The notes under the pieces: generated by a model
Database searches by the model: none
The model's input: the letters and a program-made list of their open reading frames with translations, nothing else
What the model was told of the DNA's origin: nothing
In this document: positions 17,374 through 25,536 of the stretch, in pieces
Layout: each line of letters starts with the position of its first letter
Position numbering within the stretch: the first letter of the stretch is position 1
Source: CAWUKT01 sp964352215
Lineage (GTDB): Bacteria > Bacteroidota > Bacteroidia > J057 > JADKCL01
Reading direction: 5' to 3'
Assembly (NCBI GenBank): GCA_964352215.1
Contig: CAYGRE010000023.1
Span: 1 to 64,000, forward strand
DNA: 64,000 bases
Translations under genes and position numbers: made by a program

Positions 17374-18732
17374 CTAGGCTCCAATCATGAGACCCATGCT
17401 TTCCATAAGCAGGAATACCCCGGCACCAGCGAAATAACCAATCAATGCCAGCCAGCTGATGCGCTTCAGGTACCAGAAAAACTCTACCTTCTCGATGCCC
17501 ATTACAGCCACACCAGCGGCGGAACCAATAATCAGTACAGATCCTCCGGTACCGGCACAGTAAGCAAGGTACTGCCAGAAGGTGGCATCGGTGGTAAGTT
17601 CCGGATACTGGGACTCAGGATACATTTCAATGGCACCCGCGACCAGTGGAACATTGTCCACGATGGATGAAAGGAGGCCGATGGCAGTCACTGTAATTTC
17701 CCGGTTGGGAATTGCATTGTCCAGCCACAGTGCCAATTCACCAAGCAATCCAGAAACCTGCAGGGCTCCAACCGCGAGGAGGATACCCAGGAAGAAAAGC
17801 ATACTGGATGTATCGATCCTTTCTAGCGCATGGGCAGGAGAAAGTTTTGCTTTGAACTTATCCCGTTTGGATTTATTGAGCAACTCGGTAGCAGCCCAGA
17901 TGATCCCCAAACTGAACATCATTCCCATAAATGGGGGGAGATGGGTTACGATCTTAAAGACGGGTACAAATACCAACCCAGCGACTCCAAGGATCAGAAC
18001 CAAGCGTTTCTCACGTTCTGAAGTGATATCATCTTCCTTGTGAGTATCAATAGGGGAGGTTACATCACCTTTGACGGTAAAGCTCAGGACAGCCAGCGGT
18101 GCCAGTAAGCTGATCAAAGAAGGGAGGAAAGTATTGACAATGATAACAGGAGCTGTGATCTTGTCATCTATCCAAAGCATAGTTGTGGTGACATCACCAA
18201 TCGGTGACCAAGCTCCCCCTGAATTGGCCGCAATGACAATCACCCCGGCAAAGAGTAATTTCGTTTGTCGGTCCTCCATCAGTTTACTCAGCAGTGAAAC
18301 CATCACGATCGAGGTCGTCAGGTTGTCAAGGGCTGCAGAAAGAAAAAAGGTGAGGATGGAGATCATCCAGAGCAATTTCACTTTATTGGTGGTCTTGATA
18401 TTTCGGGTGATCACATCAAATCCACCGTGGATATCCACCAACTCGACGATGGTCATCGCTCCGATCAGGAAGAATAAAATCTGCGCGATTTCATCGACAT
18501 GGTACCCCAGTTCATGAAGAACGAAGTGGGTAGGGTCACCATGGTCCGAATTGGCGAGGTACTCTGCATAAGTGTCAAGGCCAGGGACCAATTCGTTTGC
18601 AGCCAATATATAAATGGTCCAACAAATGACACCGGTAAGCAAAGCAGAAGCTGCTTTGTTGATCTTTAAAGGATGTTCGAATGCAATGGCGATGTAGCCA
18701 AGCACAAAAATAACGAGAATAATAGTCTCCAT
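17374..18732 (-). CDS. nhaD: Na+/H+ antiporter NhaD
   Basis: 452 residues, polytopic inner-membrane protein of the ion transporter superfamily. It starts METIILVIFVLGYIAIAFEH, typical of NhaD. Conserved intramembrane segments include FFLIGAMTIVELVDIHGGFD, FFLSAALDNLTTSIVMVSLL and NSGGAWSPIGDVTTTMLW, and the C-terminal half repeats the fold with IGLLSSIVDNVPLVAGAIEM and GTGGSVLIIGSAAGVAVMG. NhaD exchanges Na+ or Li+ for H+ and supports salt tolerance, consistent with a saline habitat. The gene stands alone, with about 110 bases to the dehydrogenase gene and a terminator downstream. Confidence 0.93.
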   Translation of the reverse strand: METIILVIFVLGYIAIAFEHPLKINKAASALLTGVICWTIYILAANELVPGLDTYAEYLANSDHGDPTHFVLHELGYHVDEIAQILFFLIGAMTIVELVDIHGGFDVITRNIKTTNKVKLLWMISILTFFLSAALDNLTTSIVMVSLLSKLMEDRQTKLLFAGVIVIAANSGGAWSPIGDVTTTMLWIDDKITAPVIIVNTFLPSLISLLAPLAVLSFTVKGDVTSPIDTHKEDDITSEREKRLVLILGVAGLVFVPVFKIVTHLPPFMGMMFSLGIIWAATELLNKSKRDKFKAKLSPAHALERIDTSSMLFFLGILLAVGALQVSGLLGELALWLDNAIPNREITVTAIGLLSSIVDNVPLVAGAIEMYPESQYPELTTDATFWQYLAYCAGTGGSVLIIGSAAGVAVMGIEKVEFFWYLKRISWLALIGYFAGAGVFLLMESMGLMIGA

Positions 18733-18842
18733 GCTGTATTACTAAGATTGACGGCCCACTTTTCTGCCGTATCTAATTATCAACTCAATACCTTGCAAGG
18801 TAATAAACTACCTACAAATTAGACAGCCCTGTTGAGGAACAT

Positions 18843-20078
18843 TTAGTTCACCTTCTCCAGTTTGTCCAATGCAATCTCTAATCCTGTCTGCCATAGCCCT
18901 TTGCCACTTGGGTTCCGCCGTTGAATTTGCAGAAGAGCTTCCTCGATCGTATCGGAGGTATCCTGGAATATAGCCTCATCGGTCAATGGACCGGTGGACC
19001 CCATGAAGTAAGCAAATGCCCGGGCCATCCCACAGTTGGCTACAAAGTCAGGAATGACTGCCAGGGTATTGTCGGCATGGATGGAAGTGGGCCCCATGAA
19101 AATTTCTTCGTCCGCAAAGGGAACATTGGCACCGGGAGAGATGACCTCCATTCCGGTTCTTGCCAGTTCGTCCAGTTGGGAACGGTCGATAATCCGGCTT
19201 CTTGCACAAGGCAGGAATATCTCGGCATCCACCGACCAGATTTTTTCATTCAATTCGTCGAAAGGAATAAGGTTAGGAGCCGCGAGGGAATTGCCGTCTC
19301 GTGTAAAGAACAGCTCCTTGATTTCTTCATGGCTAAAGCCTTCAGGCTTCAGAAGTCCTCCATCGCGGTCAATGATGCCAACAATCGGCAGGCCAGCCTG
19401 AGAAATATAGTAGGCGGCTGCACCGCCCACATTCCCAAAGCCTTGCACGATCACCCGTTTGCCGTCCCAGCCGTTCTTAAAAATATTGTAATAGTGCCGA
19501 ACAGCCTCCACGACGCCCCAGCCCGTAATCATATCCGCAACAACCCAGGTTTGTGAACCAGCCGGATCATATTTGGGATCATCCAGATCCTTGCTCACTC
19601 CACGCTGTAAGCGGTCGATCATTTCCCGCTTTTCCCAAACATTGGGTTTGTAGTGCCCTACGGCTACACCTTCCTGACAATGCAACAATCCAAGAGATTG
19701 CGTAATGGGGAGCACTTCTTTGATCTCATCCACATTGAGATCACCTCCAGTGCCATAATAACTCTTCAGTAAGGGTAGAACCGCAGCATACCAGCGGCGC
19801 AGTACACCAGCCTTGCGGGGATCCTTTGGATCAAAGTTGATCCCGGACTTGGCACCCCCGATTTGGGGACCACAAACAGAAAATTTGATTTCCATGGTCT
19901 TGGCCAGGGAGATGACTTCATGCTTGTTCAGTCCCTTTCGCATCCGGGTCCCACCACCAGCAGCACCGCCACGCAATGAATTGATCACGACCCAACCATG
20001 GGCTTCCGTTTCACTATCGTTCCACTCGAAGACGATCTCCGGTGAATTATGTTCAAATGATTTTAATTTATTGAGCAT
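18843..20078 (-). CDS. Glu/Leu/Phe/Val dehydrogenase
   Basis: 411 residues. NAD(P)-dependent oxidative deaminase of amino acids, of the glutamate dehydrogenase superfamily. The catalytic region shows GGGTRMRKGLNKHEVISLAK, the substrate-Lys segment GGAKSGINFDPKD, and DLNVDEIKEVLPI. The dinucleotide site is VIVQGFGNVGGAAAYYI. The C-terminal ANCGMARAFAYFMG matches the usual domain closure. The gene is somewhat diverged from the canonical GdhA, so the preferred amino acid (glutamate, leucine or another) cannot be set from sequence. Cytoplasmic; likely monocistronic, with its own -7 box. Confidence 0.88.
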   Translation of the reverse strand: MLNKLKSFEHNSPEIVFEWNDSETEAHGWVVINSLRGGAAGGGTRMRKGLNKHEVISLAKTMEIKFSVCGPQIGGAKSGINFDPKDPRKAGVLRRWYAAVLPLLKSYYGTGGDLNVDEIKEVLPITQSLGLLHCQEGVAVGHYKPNVWEKREMIDRLQRGVSKDLDDPKYDPAGSQTWVVADMITGWGVVEAVRHYYNIFKNGWDGKRVIVQGFGNVGGAAAYYISQAGLPIVGIIDRDGGLLKPEGFSHEEIKELFFTRDGNSLAAPNLIPFDELNEKIWSVDAEIFLPCARSRIIDRSQLDELARTGMEVISPGANVPFADEEIFMGPTSIHADNTLAVIPDFVANCGMARAFAYFMGSTGPLTDEAIFQDTSDTIEEALLQIQRRNPSGKGLWQTGLEIALDKLEKVN

Positions 20079-20124
20079 TAAATGAGGGATTTAGCTACTT
20101 ACGTTCCAAAAAAAAATTCAGGCG

Positions 20125-20132
20125 CAAAGATA
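20125..20132 (-). promoter_or_regulatory. TATCTTTG -7 box for the amino-acid dehydrogenase gene
   Basis: Read on the minus strand, this is a perfect TAnnTTTG followed by CGCC. It gives a predicted leader of roughly 40 bases, which contains an A/T-rich run. No TTG at the standard spacing. Confidence 0.45.
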
Positions 20133-20180
20133 GTAAAATCCCCGCGTAATTGGGGCCTTTAAAAGGATGTAGGTGGACGA

Positions 20181-20597
20181 TCAGATATCAGGGACCAGTT
20201 CCATTCTCAGTGGGTTTGCACCCTCAGGGTTGTAAAGGACCAGCATGTCTGGTGTCAACTTCTCAATGTCGATATGCTTTTCCTGGCGGGTGCTGTCATC
20301 GATGGTGATCAGAATCTTCGCATCACTGCTCAGGCTCCAGGTCCCTCGTTCAAGGGAACCCATCAAGATTTCATACCGCCCGTTGCTGCTGAAGTTGAAA
20401 GAGGAATTTCCCATGATCTGGGGAGGAACAGATGCTTCGCTCATTTGAAGCCGCTGGAGTCGCCAGCTTTTTGAGATCATCTCAAAGGGATTGGGACCAG
20501 TGTCTTTGGGCGTAGAATCTTCGGATTCTCCACAACCCATCCAGCAGAGCGCAATCAGAAATATTACCGCAAGCCATGAACCGTTTGTAATTCGCAT
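20181..20597 (-). CDS. Lipoprotein with a lipocalin-like domain
   Basis: 138 residues. The N-terminus (WLAVIFLIALCWMGCGESED) has a hydrophobic core followed by a lipobox ending at MGC, so the protein is predicted to be lipid-anchored. The rest resembles small Bacteroidota lipocalin-like proteins: KSWRLQRLQMSEASVPPQIM, an NFSSNGRYEI strand, GTWSLSSDAKILITID, then IEKLTPDMLVLYNPEG. No enzyme motif. Probably faces the periplasm or the cell surface; ligand unknown. It has a terminator-like hairpin 30 bases upstream of its start on the same strand. Confidence 0.7.
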   Translation of the reverse strand: MRITNGSWLAVIFLIALCWMGCGESEDSTPKDTGPNPFEMISKSWRLQRLQMSEASVPPQIMGNSSFNFSSNGRYEILMGSLERGTWSLSSDAKILITIDDSTRQEKHIDIEKLTPDMLVLYNPEGANPLRMELVPDI

Positions 20598-20627
20598 GGG
20601 ATGAAAATAAATGATCCTGACCAGAAA

Positions 20628-20660
20628 GAAAAAACCCGGTGTCTTGGGAGGACGCCGGGT
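20628..20660 (-). terminator. Intrinsic terminator upstream of the lipoprotein gene
   Basis: On the minus strand, a 10-base stem (20651-20660 with 20634-20643, one mismatch, 7-base loop) is followed by a T-run. It would end any transcript arriving from the right, only about 30 bases before the lipoprotein ATG, and so acts either as an attenuator or as the end of a small transcript. Confidence 0.6.
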
Positions 20661-20904
20661 AAGGATCAGATAGCTAACAGGACTGGTTGGATGTGTGTGT
20701 GGTTGGTAGGTTCACGCCGCAGCTCTGAAGGATCAAACAGAGGCTATTCTACGGCAGTAGGATCAATTTATTAAGATTGTTTTCTAAAGTCATAGAATAG
20801 ATGCGGGGGGAGGTGCTTTTCCATAAAGTAGCAGCTAAAAAAATAAAAAATTATTCAGATGGCTGATAGATAGGGTATTAGGCTTTCCTATTTCCGGTAT
20901 AGAC
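20661..20904 (-). other. Gene-free stretch between two terminators; possible small RNA or leader
   Basis: The gap of about 550 bases between the lipoprotein and the UPF0173 gene has no convincing gene. This part is flanked by minus-strand terminators on both sides and so could encode an independent RNA. It contains an A/T-rich run at 20835-20855 (a possible promoter) followed at 20824-20771 (minus strand) by a 17-codon frame starting MEKHLPPHLF. Whether that frame is translated, and whether the RNA regulates the lipoprotein gene, cannot be told from one sequence. Confidence 0.3.
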
Positions 20905-20948
20905 AAAAAAAGCCCCGGCCTGGGCGGTCGGGACTTGTGGTTTTTTTG
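20905..20948. terminator. Bidirectional intrinsic terminator
   Basis: A GC-rich stem (20914-20920 with 20926-20932, one G-T pair) with a 5-base loop is flanked by seven A on the left and seven T on the right, so both strands give a hairpin followed by a T-run. It backs up the hairpin just after the UPF0173 gene. Confidence 0.65.
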
Positions 20949-21091
20949 GATCGTTGATCTTTCGAGGTCCGGCGGTATCAAGTAGACGGTGGTTGGTGAG
21001 ACCGGACCCCTTTGTTGGATTCTGTGTTCAATGTAAGGTTCACAGATTAGATGCTGATCGGATAAGAAATCCACAAACTCAGGTCATATTT

Positions 21092-21130
21092 TTTTTAAAA
21101 AGCAAAGGATTCCCAAAATGAGAATCCTTT
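21092..21130 (-). terminator. Terminator of the UPF0173 hydrolase gene
   Basis: On the minus strand, AAAGGATTC (21130-21122) pairs with GAATCCTTT (21112-21104) across a 9-base loop and is followed by GCTTTTT. It lies 20 bases beyond the stop codon. Confidence 0.7.
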
Positions 21131-21149
21131 ATTCGCCTGAATAACAGGT

Positions 21150-21854
21150 CTAAGCCTTCCTGCCAATTGCACCATTTAATTCCAGCGTTTCCCCGATCTG
21201 GGGAAGCGTAAGTTTCACGCCTTGTGATGCAAATGTTTCCGTAGCTGCGGCATGGTCAATTTCGATATAGGGGAAGGTGTCAAAATGGACACCGATCACC
21301 TTTTTACAATTTAAGTAATTGGCAGCGAGCGCAGCATCTTCATAGCCCATGGTAAAATTGTCGCCAACAGGGAGGATAACAAAATCAAAATCGAATTGAC
21401 TTCCCCACCTTTTCATTTCATCCATCAAAGCTGTATCTCCTGCGAAATAGAATGTCTTTCCGGGCATTTCCAGAATAAATCCGGCGGCTGGTCCTGCATA
21501 AGACCCATCTGGGAAACTGGAACTGTGGGCCGCATTGACCATCTTGACTATTCCAAAATCAAATACCCATTTACCTCCCAGATTCATTGGATGTCCCTTC
21601 TCTATTCCTTGTTTGCCCAACCAGGTGATCACCTCAAAGGAAGCGATACAAGTAGCACCATTATTTTTCGCAATTGGAACCGCATCTGCAATATGATCGC
21701 CATGTCCGTGGGTAATCAAAATATAATCGCATTCGATTTCATCGATATTGATCTTGGCAGCTTTGGGATTGCCAGAAATAAAGGGGTCGAACAGTACCTT
21801 AATGCCTTCTTCTTCGATGAGGAAGCAAGAATGGCCGTAATAAATGAATTTCAT
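21150..21854 (-). CDS. UPF0173-type metal-dependent hydrolase (metallo-beta-lactamase fold)
   Basis: The start at 21854 (MKFIYYGHSCFLIEEEGIKV) matches the family N-terminus and gives 234 residues; the frame extends 19 codons upstream, but those residues look non-coding. Metal ligands are in THGHGDHIADAV (HxHxDH), with further His in NAAHSSSFPDG and the Asp of FYFAGDTALMDEM; the VGVHFDTFPYIEID end is also typical. The family belongs to the RNase Z/UlaG-like branch. Substrates are generally unknown. Cytoplasmic; a single gene with its own terminator. Confidence 0.85.
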   Translation of the reverse strand: MKFIYYGHSCFLIEEEGIKVLFDPFISGNPKAAKINIDEIECDYILITHGHGDHIADAVPIAKNNGATCIASFEVITWLGKQGIEKGHPMNLGGKWVFDFGIVKMVNAAHSSSFPDGSYAGPAAGFILEMPGKTFYFAGDTALMDEMKRWGSQFDFDFVILPVGDNFTMGYEDAALAANYLNCKKVIGVHFDTFPYIEIDHAAATETFASQGVKLTLPQIGETLELNGAIGRKA

Positions 21855-21943
21855 ATCTTGTCTTATAGATTCTGAGTCCGATAAGAGGAGAACAACATTC
21901 CCGGACGACACTAAAAATATTTAATTTTCTTGTAAAACGCGAC

Positions 21944-22411
21944 TTAGATAACCTTAAAAATGGTGAGCAATGAATACCCGACGAATCCTAAAAACGCGAC
22001 TATTCCGAGGTAATATACCCTATTCAGGCGTCGGTATTCTTTTTTCCTGAGCCTCCATATTCCGATTAGAAAAGGAATGCCCATGCACAAAAGGTAAAAG
22101 GGGATCTTAGGCAACCATTGACTCACAAAAAACTCGTTGATAGAGGAGTCTTTGTATGGCATGTTGCGTTCTACTCCACGTGCCATGAATTTGCTGTCCA
22201 TATCGGCCGGGGTAAAACCATCCTGTACAGTCTGGAAGAATAGCAATTCGTTCTTGTATCCATACCAATCCCGTTCAAATTGAGAATAGCCAAAAGCCAG
22301 AATGCCGATTACCAGCATCCAGTTGATGATCAAATCCAAAGGAGGTCTCCTTCGAATGTGTTCATCCCCTGCAAAAGATTCATAAGGGTTTTCTGTCCTT
22401 CTGGTGCTCAT
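21944..22411 (-). CDS. Small polytopic membrane protein, unknown function
   Basis: 155 residues with a charged N-terminus and three predicted membrane segments: LIINWMLVIGILAFGYS (about 27-43), IPFYLLCMGIPFLIGIW (about 101-117) and YYLGIVAFLGFVGYSLLTIF (about 133-152). Between the first two lies an extracytoplasmic or cytoplasmic loop of about 55 residues. No domain recognised. The gene is separated from its neighbours by about 90 bases on each side. Confidence 0.65.
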   Translation of the reverse strand: MSTRRTENPYESFAGDEHIRRRPPLDLIINWMLVIGILAFGYSQFERDWYGYKNELLFFQTVQDGFTPADMDSKFMARGVERNMPYKDSSINEFFVSQWLPKIPFYLLCMGIPFLIGIWRLRKKEYRRLNRVYYLGIVAFLGFVGYSLLTIFKVI

Positions 22412-22516
22412 GGAAATGGTTCCCAGTGGGTGGAAAAAAAATAAAAATGTACCTACATCGAGTTTCTGTTTACAAAGTTAAAAGAATCGTAGTCATAATT
22501 CATTGAGAACTGAAAT

Positions 22517-23917
22517 TCATTTGACATGCATCCTGATATGGGGACAACCTGTTGCAATGGCCTCTTCCATGACTTTGGGTGTCAGCAGGGAAGACAGCTC
22601 ACGCCGCTTGTAGCGAATAATGGTTTCCTCAGGGTGAGAAGTACCCAGATTGCTGATTTGTTTCGGGTAGGGGGTGACCAATTCCAGCTCGAATTGCTGA
22701 AACAGCAATGCTACAATGGTCGCCATCTCATTGAGGGCGAAGTTCATGCCCGTACATTTGTGCATTCCCCCTCCAAATCCTGTGATTGAATTTCGGGTGG
22801 ACTTGTGTTCGGCGCGATCAGGAGAGAATCGGAGCGGATCATAACTATCGGGCTTGGAAAAGTAATCGGCTCTTCTTTGAATTACACCCGTAGCCAGAAT
22901 GACATAGCTATTCTTGGGGATGGTATAGCCACCTGCCTCCATCTTCTCATCGGTAACCCGCATAATGATATCAGCGGAGGGCCTTAGCCGGGTGGTTTCA
23001 TCGAGTGCCCACCGCAGGTAGGGAAGCCGGGCCAGGCTACGGGCCTCAATCTTCGAGCCATAGGGAAATTTTTCTTTCAACTCTGAGGTAACCAACTCCA
23101 TATACCCTGGATTTTGCAGCAGCTGAATAACAGACCAGGCCGCCTGGCCAGCAGTTGTTTCATGCCCGGCAAAAAGAAGGCCCATCACCTGGCAGAGAGT
23201 CTGGTAGTCATTGGAAGTTGTACCGTCTGCATAAGGCGTGTTGAGGATGTCCTGTAAGACATCATCGTATTGGTCGGGCTGTGCGCGTCGTTCCTTCAGG
23301 ATGGGATCAAGAATACGGGCAATTTCTCGCTTTGCTTTGTTCCTGCGAAAGTTCTTCGGGAGTGGCAAAGAAGGAGGCAACATGGGATCAAGGGCACGGC
23401 CTATCGCATAGAAATTTTCCCAGAATTCCTCACCGATGCGCTCGTGCGTCTCATGCCCCATGATACACCGGCCCGCTACTTCCTGGGCGAGTCGTGCCAT
23501 CTCATAAGAGACCTCCATCGTCCCTTCATCGTCCAGTTGATCCAGCCACAGTTGCACTGTATAGTTAAATACCTCCAGGTAAGTCGTCATTTTCTCCCTG
23601 GTAAAGGGAGCCATCAACATCGGGCGCTGGTTGAGGTAAGTCTCATGGTCCATGAACAAAGAAATGTCCCCGATCGATTTACGGATGAAGTTATAGGGCT
23701 TGGCCATATTCAGTTTCTTATCCGTCTCTTTGAAAAAGAGGTCGGCCAAATCTCCATCTGCAAATACGACTGCATTTTTATGGGCAAGACGAATGGAAAA
23801 TATGGAACCCAACTCTTCGTAGCCACGCTTAAGGACTGCCTGGCGATCTTTTTGAAATTCGAGAAAATGACCTAGCAAAGGGAGAGAACGGCTTAAGACC
23901 GGTGGTTTCTTGAGCAT
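22517..23917 (-). CDS. Cytochrome P450
   Basis: The start at 23917 (MLKKPPVLSRSLPLLGHFLE) gives 466 residues and places the Pro-rich hinge at the N-terminus without a membrane anchor, so it is probably soluble. Heme-thiolate monooxygenase: the I-helix oxygen-activation motif is AGHETT (250-255), the K-helix ExxR is E307-R310, and the heme loop FGGGMHKCTG (381-390) carries the axial Cys388. The opening and the AGHETTAGQAAW helix remind me of CYP51-clan enzymes, but the Thr/Ser details differ and no sterol gene is nearby, so the substrate is open. Redox partners are not in the window. A membrane AraC regulator lies 120 bases upstream on the same strand and may control it. Confidence 0.9.
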   Translation of the reverse strand: MLKKPPVLSRSLPLLGHFLEFQKDRQAVLKRGYEELGSIFSIRLAHKNAVVFADGDLADLFFKETDKKLNMAKPYNFIRKSIGDISLFMDHETYLNQRPMLMAPFTREKMTTYLEVFNYTVQLWLDQLDDEGTMEVSYEMARLAQEVAGRCIMGHETHERIGEEFWENFYAIGRALDPMLPPSLPLPKNFRRNKAKREIARILDPILKERRAQPDQYDDVLQDILNTPYADGTTSNDYQTLCQVMGLLFAGHETTAGQAAWSVIQLLQNPGYMELVTSELKEKFPYGSKIEARSLARLPYLRWALDETTRLRPSADIIMRVTDEKMEAGGYTIPKNSYVILATGVIQRRADYFSKPDSYDPLRFSPDRAEHKSTRNSITGFGGGMHKCTGMNFALNEMATIVALLFQQFELELVTPYPKQISNLGTSHPEETIIRYKRRELSSLLTPKVMEEAIATGCPHIRMHVK

Positions 23918-24037
23918 ATTAGTATTACCTGATTGTGGAAAATGTGCGTAAATATCCAATATCAGGTATCCTGGGGAAGATATCGACCGACTGGAAAGGC
24001 AGGGGTTCAGTCAAGGCATGCAGGACGTTCAGCTGGC

Positions 24038-25333
24038 TTAGCCGAGGTGCTTCTTGCGGTATTGGGATGGTGTCAGGCCAACATACTTTTTGAAAGTCAT
24101 GTTGAAGGAGGACTTGGAATTAAAGCCGGCATCATGCGCGATGGCCAGCACGGTGAGGTGCTTGTATTTGGGGTTGAGTAAGCGTCCCTTCACCTCTTCC
24201 ACCCGGTACTCATTGATCAGGGTATAAAAGTTTTTTTCCAATAACTCGTTGATGGTTTGCGTCAGGTGGTGCTGTGGGATGTCCAGGGCAAGGGCGATGT
24301 CCTGGATGGTCAGGTCACGACGCAAATAGGGCTGGTCTGTTTTCAGGTAGGTATGGAGCCTTTCAAGGTAGTTTTCCGCTTGCCGTGGGCGCAATCCGGA
24401 ACGCGAATATTTTTTATTTTTCTTCTCGTCGTCATCTTCATCGTCGTCGTCCTCATCGTCGTCAAACTCATCAGCCTTGGTCCATTCATTTCCGTCTTTT
24501 TCATGGAAGTCCGCGCCGGGTTCTCCATCAGAGGAAGATGAATCATGTCCTGAACGGGGAGAGCCTTCCGGAGATGAATGCGTTTTTTCACTGTTCTTGT
24601 CCTCCAGGCTATCCACAAAACGATCGTCCAGACTTTGTGGCTTGTCTGCAAAGATCGCAGGCTGACGGACCCCAAAGAAAGCAACACCATACCCAAAAAT
24701 TGTAAGTCCCAGAAAAAGAGGAATCCCAGGATTCAGGGTCCCGGCACCGTTCAGTGTATTCACAGGAACAGATAAAATGGTGAGCAAAAGGGTCAGAGAC
24801 AGAATAAATGCTGCCATCTGGACCCATCTCAAACTGATCCGGCCTGAGCTGTAAGAAAAGTAGTCTTTTATCTTCTGCTGATGCTTTCTCAAAACCAGAA
24901 AAGTCGCAAATAGATAGTAGACAAATGAGCTCAGGGTCGAAACCACGTAGATGATCATTTCCGGCTTAAACAGGTTCCCGGCCACAATATCTTCATCGAC
25001 TGTATGGCTTTGGGTAACTGCAACCGCGGAAAAGACGGCAAAGGGCAGGATGTGCAACCCGTCTTCAAAGACGAAATGCTTTTTCATGCCGGTGAGAAAC
25101 CGGACATAGAGCAAAAGGAAGGGACCGATAGTGAAAAAGAATGGGAACAATTGCATGCGGCTCCAGAAAGTCTCCGGATTCTGGGCTTTGGCCAATGTTA
25201 GGCCCATAAAGAGACACATGAGAAGCAACCAAATTCCAATGGTTGCATCTCCAAGGTGACGCCGGGGCTTCGTAAAGATAAGCAGCGCCGCGAAGAGGAA
25301 TTGCGATATGCCGATGTAGAGTATAGGCTCCAT
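24038..25333 (-). CDS. Membrane-bound AraC-family transcriptional regulator
   Basis: The start at 25333 (MEPILYIGISQFLFAALLIF) gives 431 residues and begins directly with the first of about seven membrane helices. A strongly acidic linker follows, with a run of 14 Asp/Glu in 15 positions (DDDEDDDDEDDDE), and then a C-terminal AraC-type double helix-turn-helix: LTIQDIALALDIPQHHLTQT is the first HTH and LTVLAIAHDAGFNSKSSFNM, ending TFKKYVGLTPSQYRK, is the second. This 7TM-plus-AraC layout is frequent in Bacteroidota and implies signal sensing in the membrane. The effector and regulon are unknown; the downstream P450 gene is the obvious candidate target. Confidence 0.83.
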   Translation of the reverse strand: MEPILYIGISQFLFAALLIFTKPRRHLGDATIGIWLLLMCLFMGLTLAKAQNPETFWSRMQLFPFFFTIGPFLLLYVRFLTGMKKHFVFEDGLHILPFAVFSAVAVTQSHTVDEDIVAGNLFKPEMIIYVVSTLSSFVYYLFATFLVLRKHQQKIKDYFSYSSGRISLRWVQMAAFILSLTLLLTILSVPVNTLNGAGTLNPGIPLFLGLTIFGYGVAFFGVRQPAIFADKPQSLDDRFVDSLEDKNSEKTHSSPEGSPRSGHDSSSSDGEPGADFHEKDGNEWTKADEFDDDEDDDDEDDDEKKNKKYSRSGLRPRQAENYLERLHTYLKTDQPYLRRDLTIQDIALALDIPQHHLTQTINELLEKNFYTLINEYRVEEVKGRLLNPKYKHLTVLAIAHDAGFNSKSSFNMTFKKYVGLTPSQYRKKHLG

Positions 25334-25464
25334 GATCCTTGATGCTAATTTAGGCATAGCTGCCTTTTGGACCGAATCGGAAGAGTATTTATTTAAATGG
25401 CTATTGATCAGGGAATTAAGGGTGTCCGCCAAAGAGTTTGGACAACACATCCTCCACTAAAAGC

Positions 25465-25530
25465 ACTGCGGCCACTTCTTTTTAAGAAGCGGCCGCAGTA
25501 AATAGTTCTTCGGGAATGCTTTCTCCCGAA
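25465..25530 (-). terminator. Double hairpin after gcvP
   Basis: Two hairpins lie just beyond the gcvP stop. The nearer (25509-25530) has a 7-bp stem TTCGGGA/TCCCGAA. The farther (25465-25499) has 16-base arms with one mismatch around a 3-base loop and is followed on the minus strand by a short T-rich stretch. Together they probably terminate gcvP and insulate it from the AraC gene. Confidence 0.6.
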
Positions 25531-25536
25531 ACAGTA

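Noticed and set aside
20835..21074. 79-codon minus-strand frame in the gap before the UPF0173 gene
   Set aside because: Spans a GC-rich terminator hairpin and has no plausible protein features.
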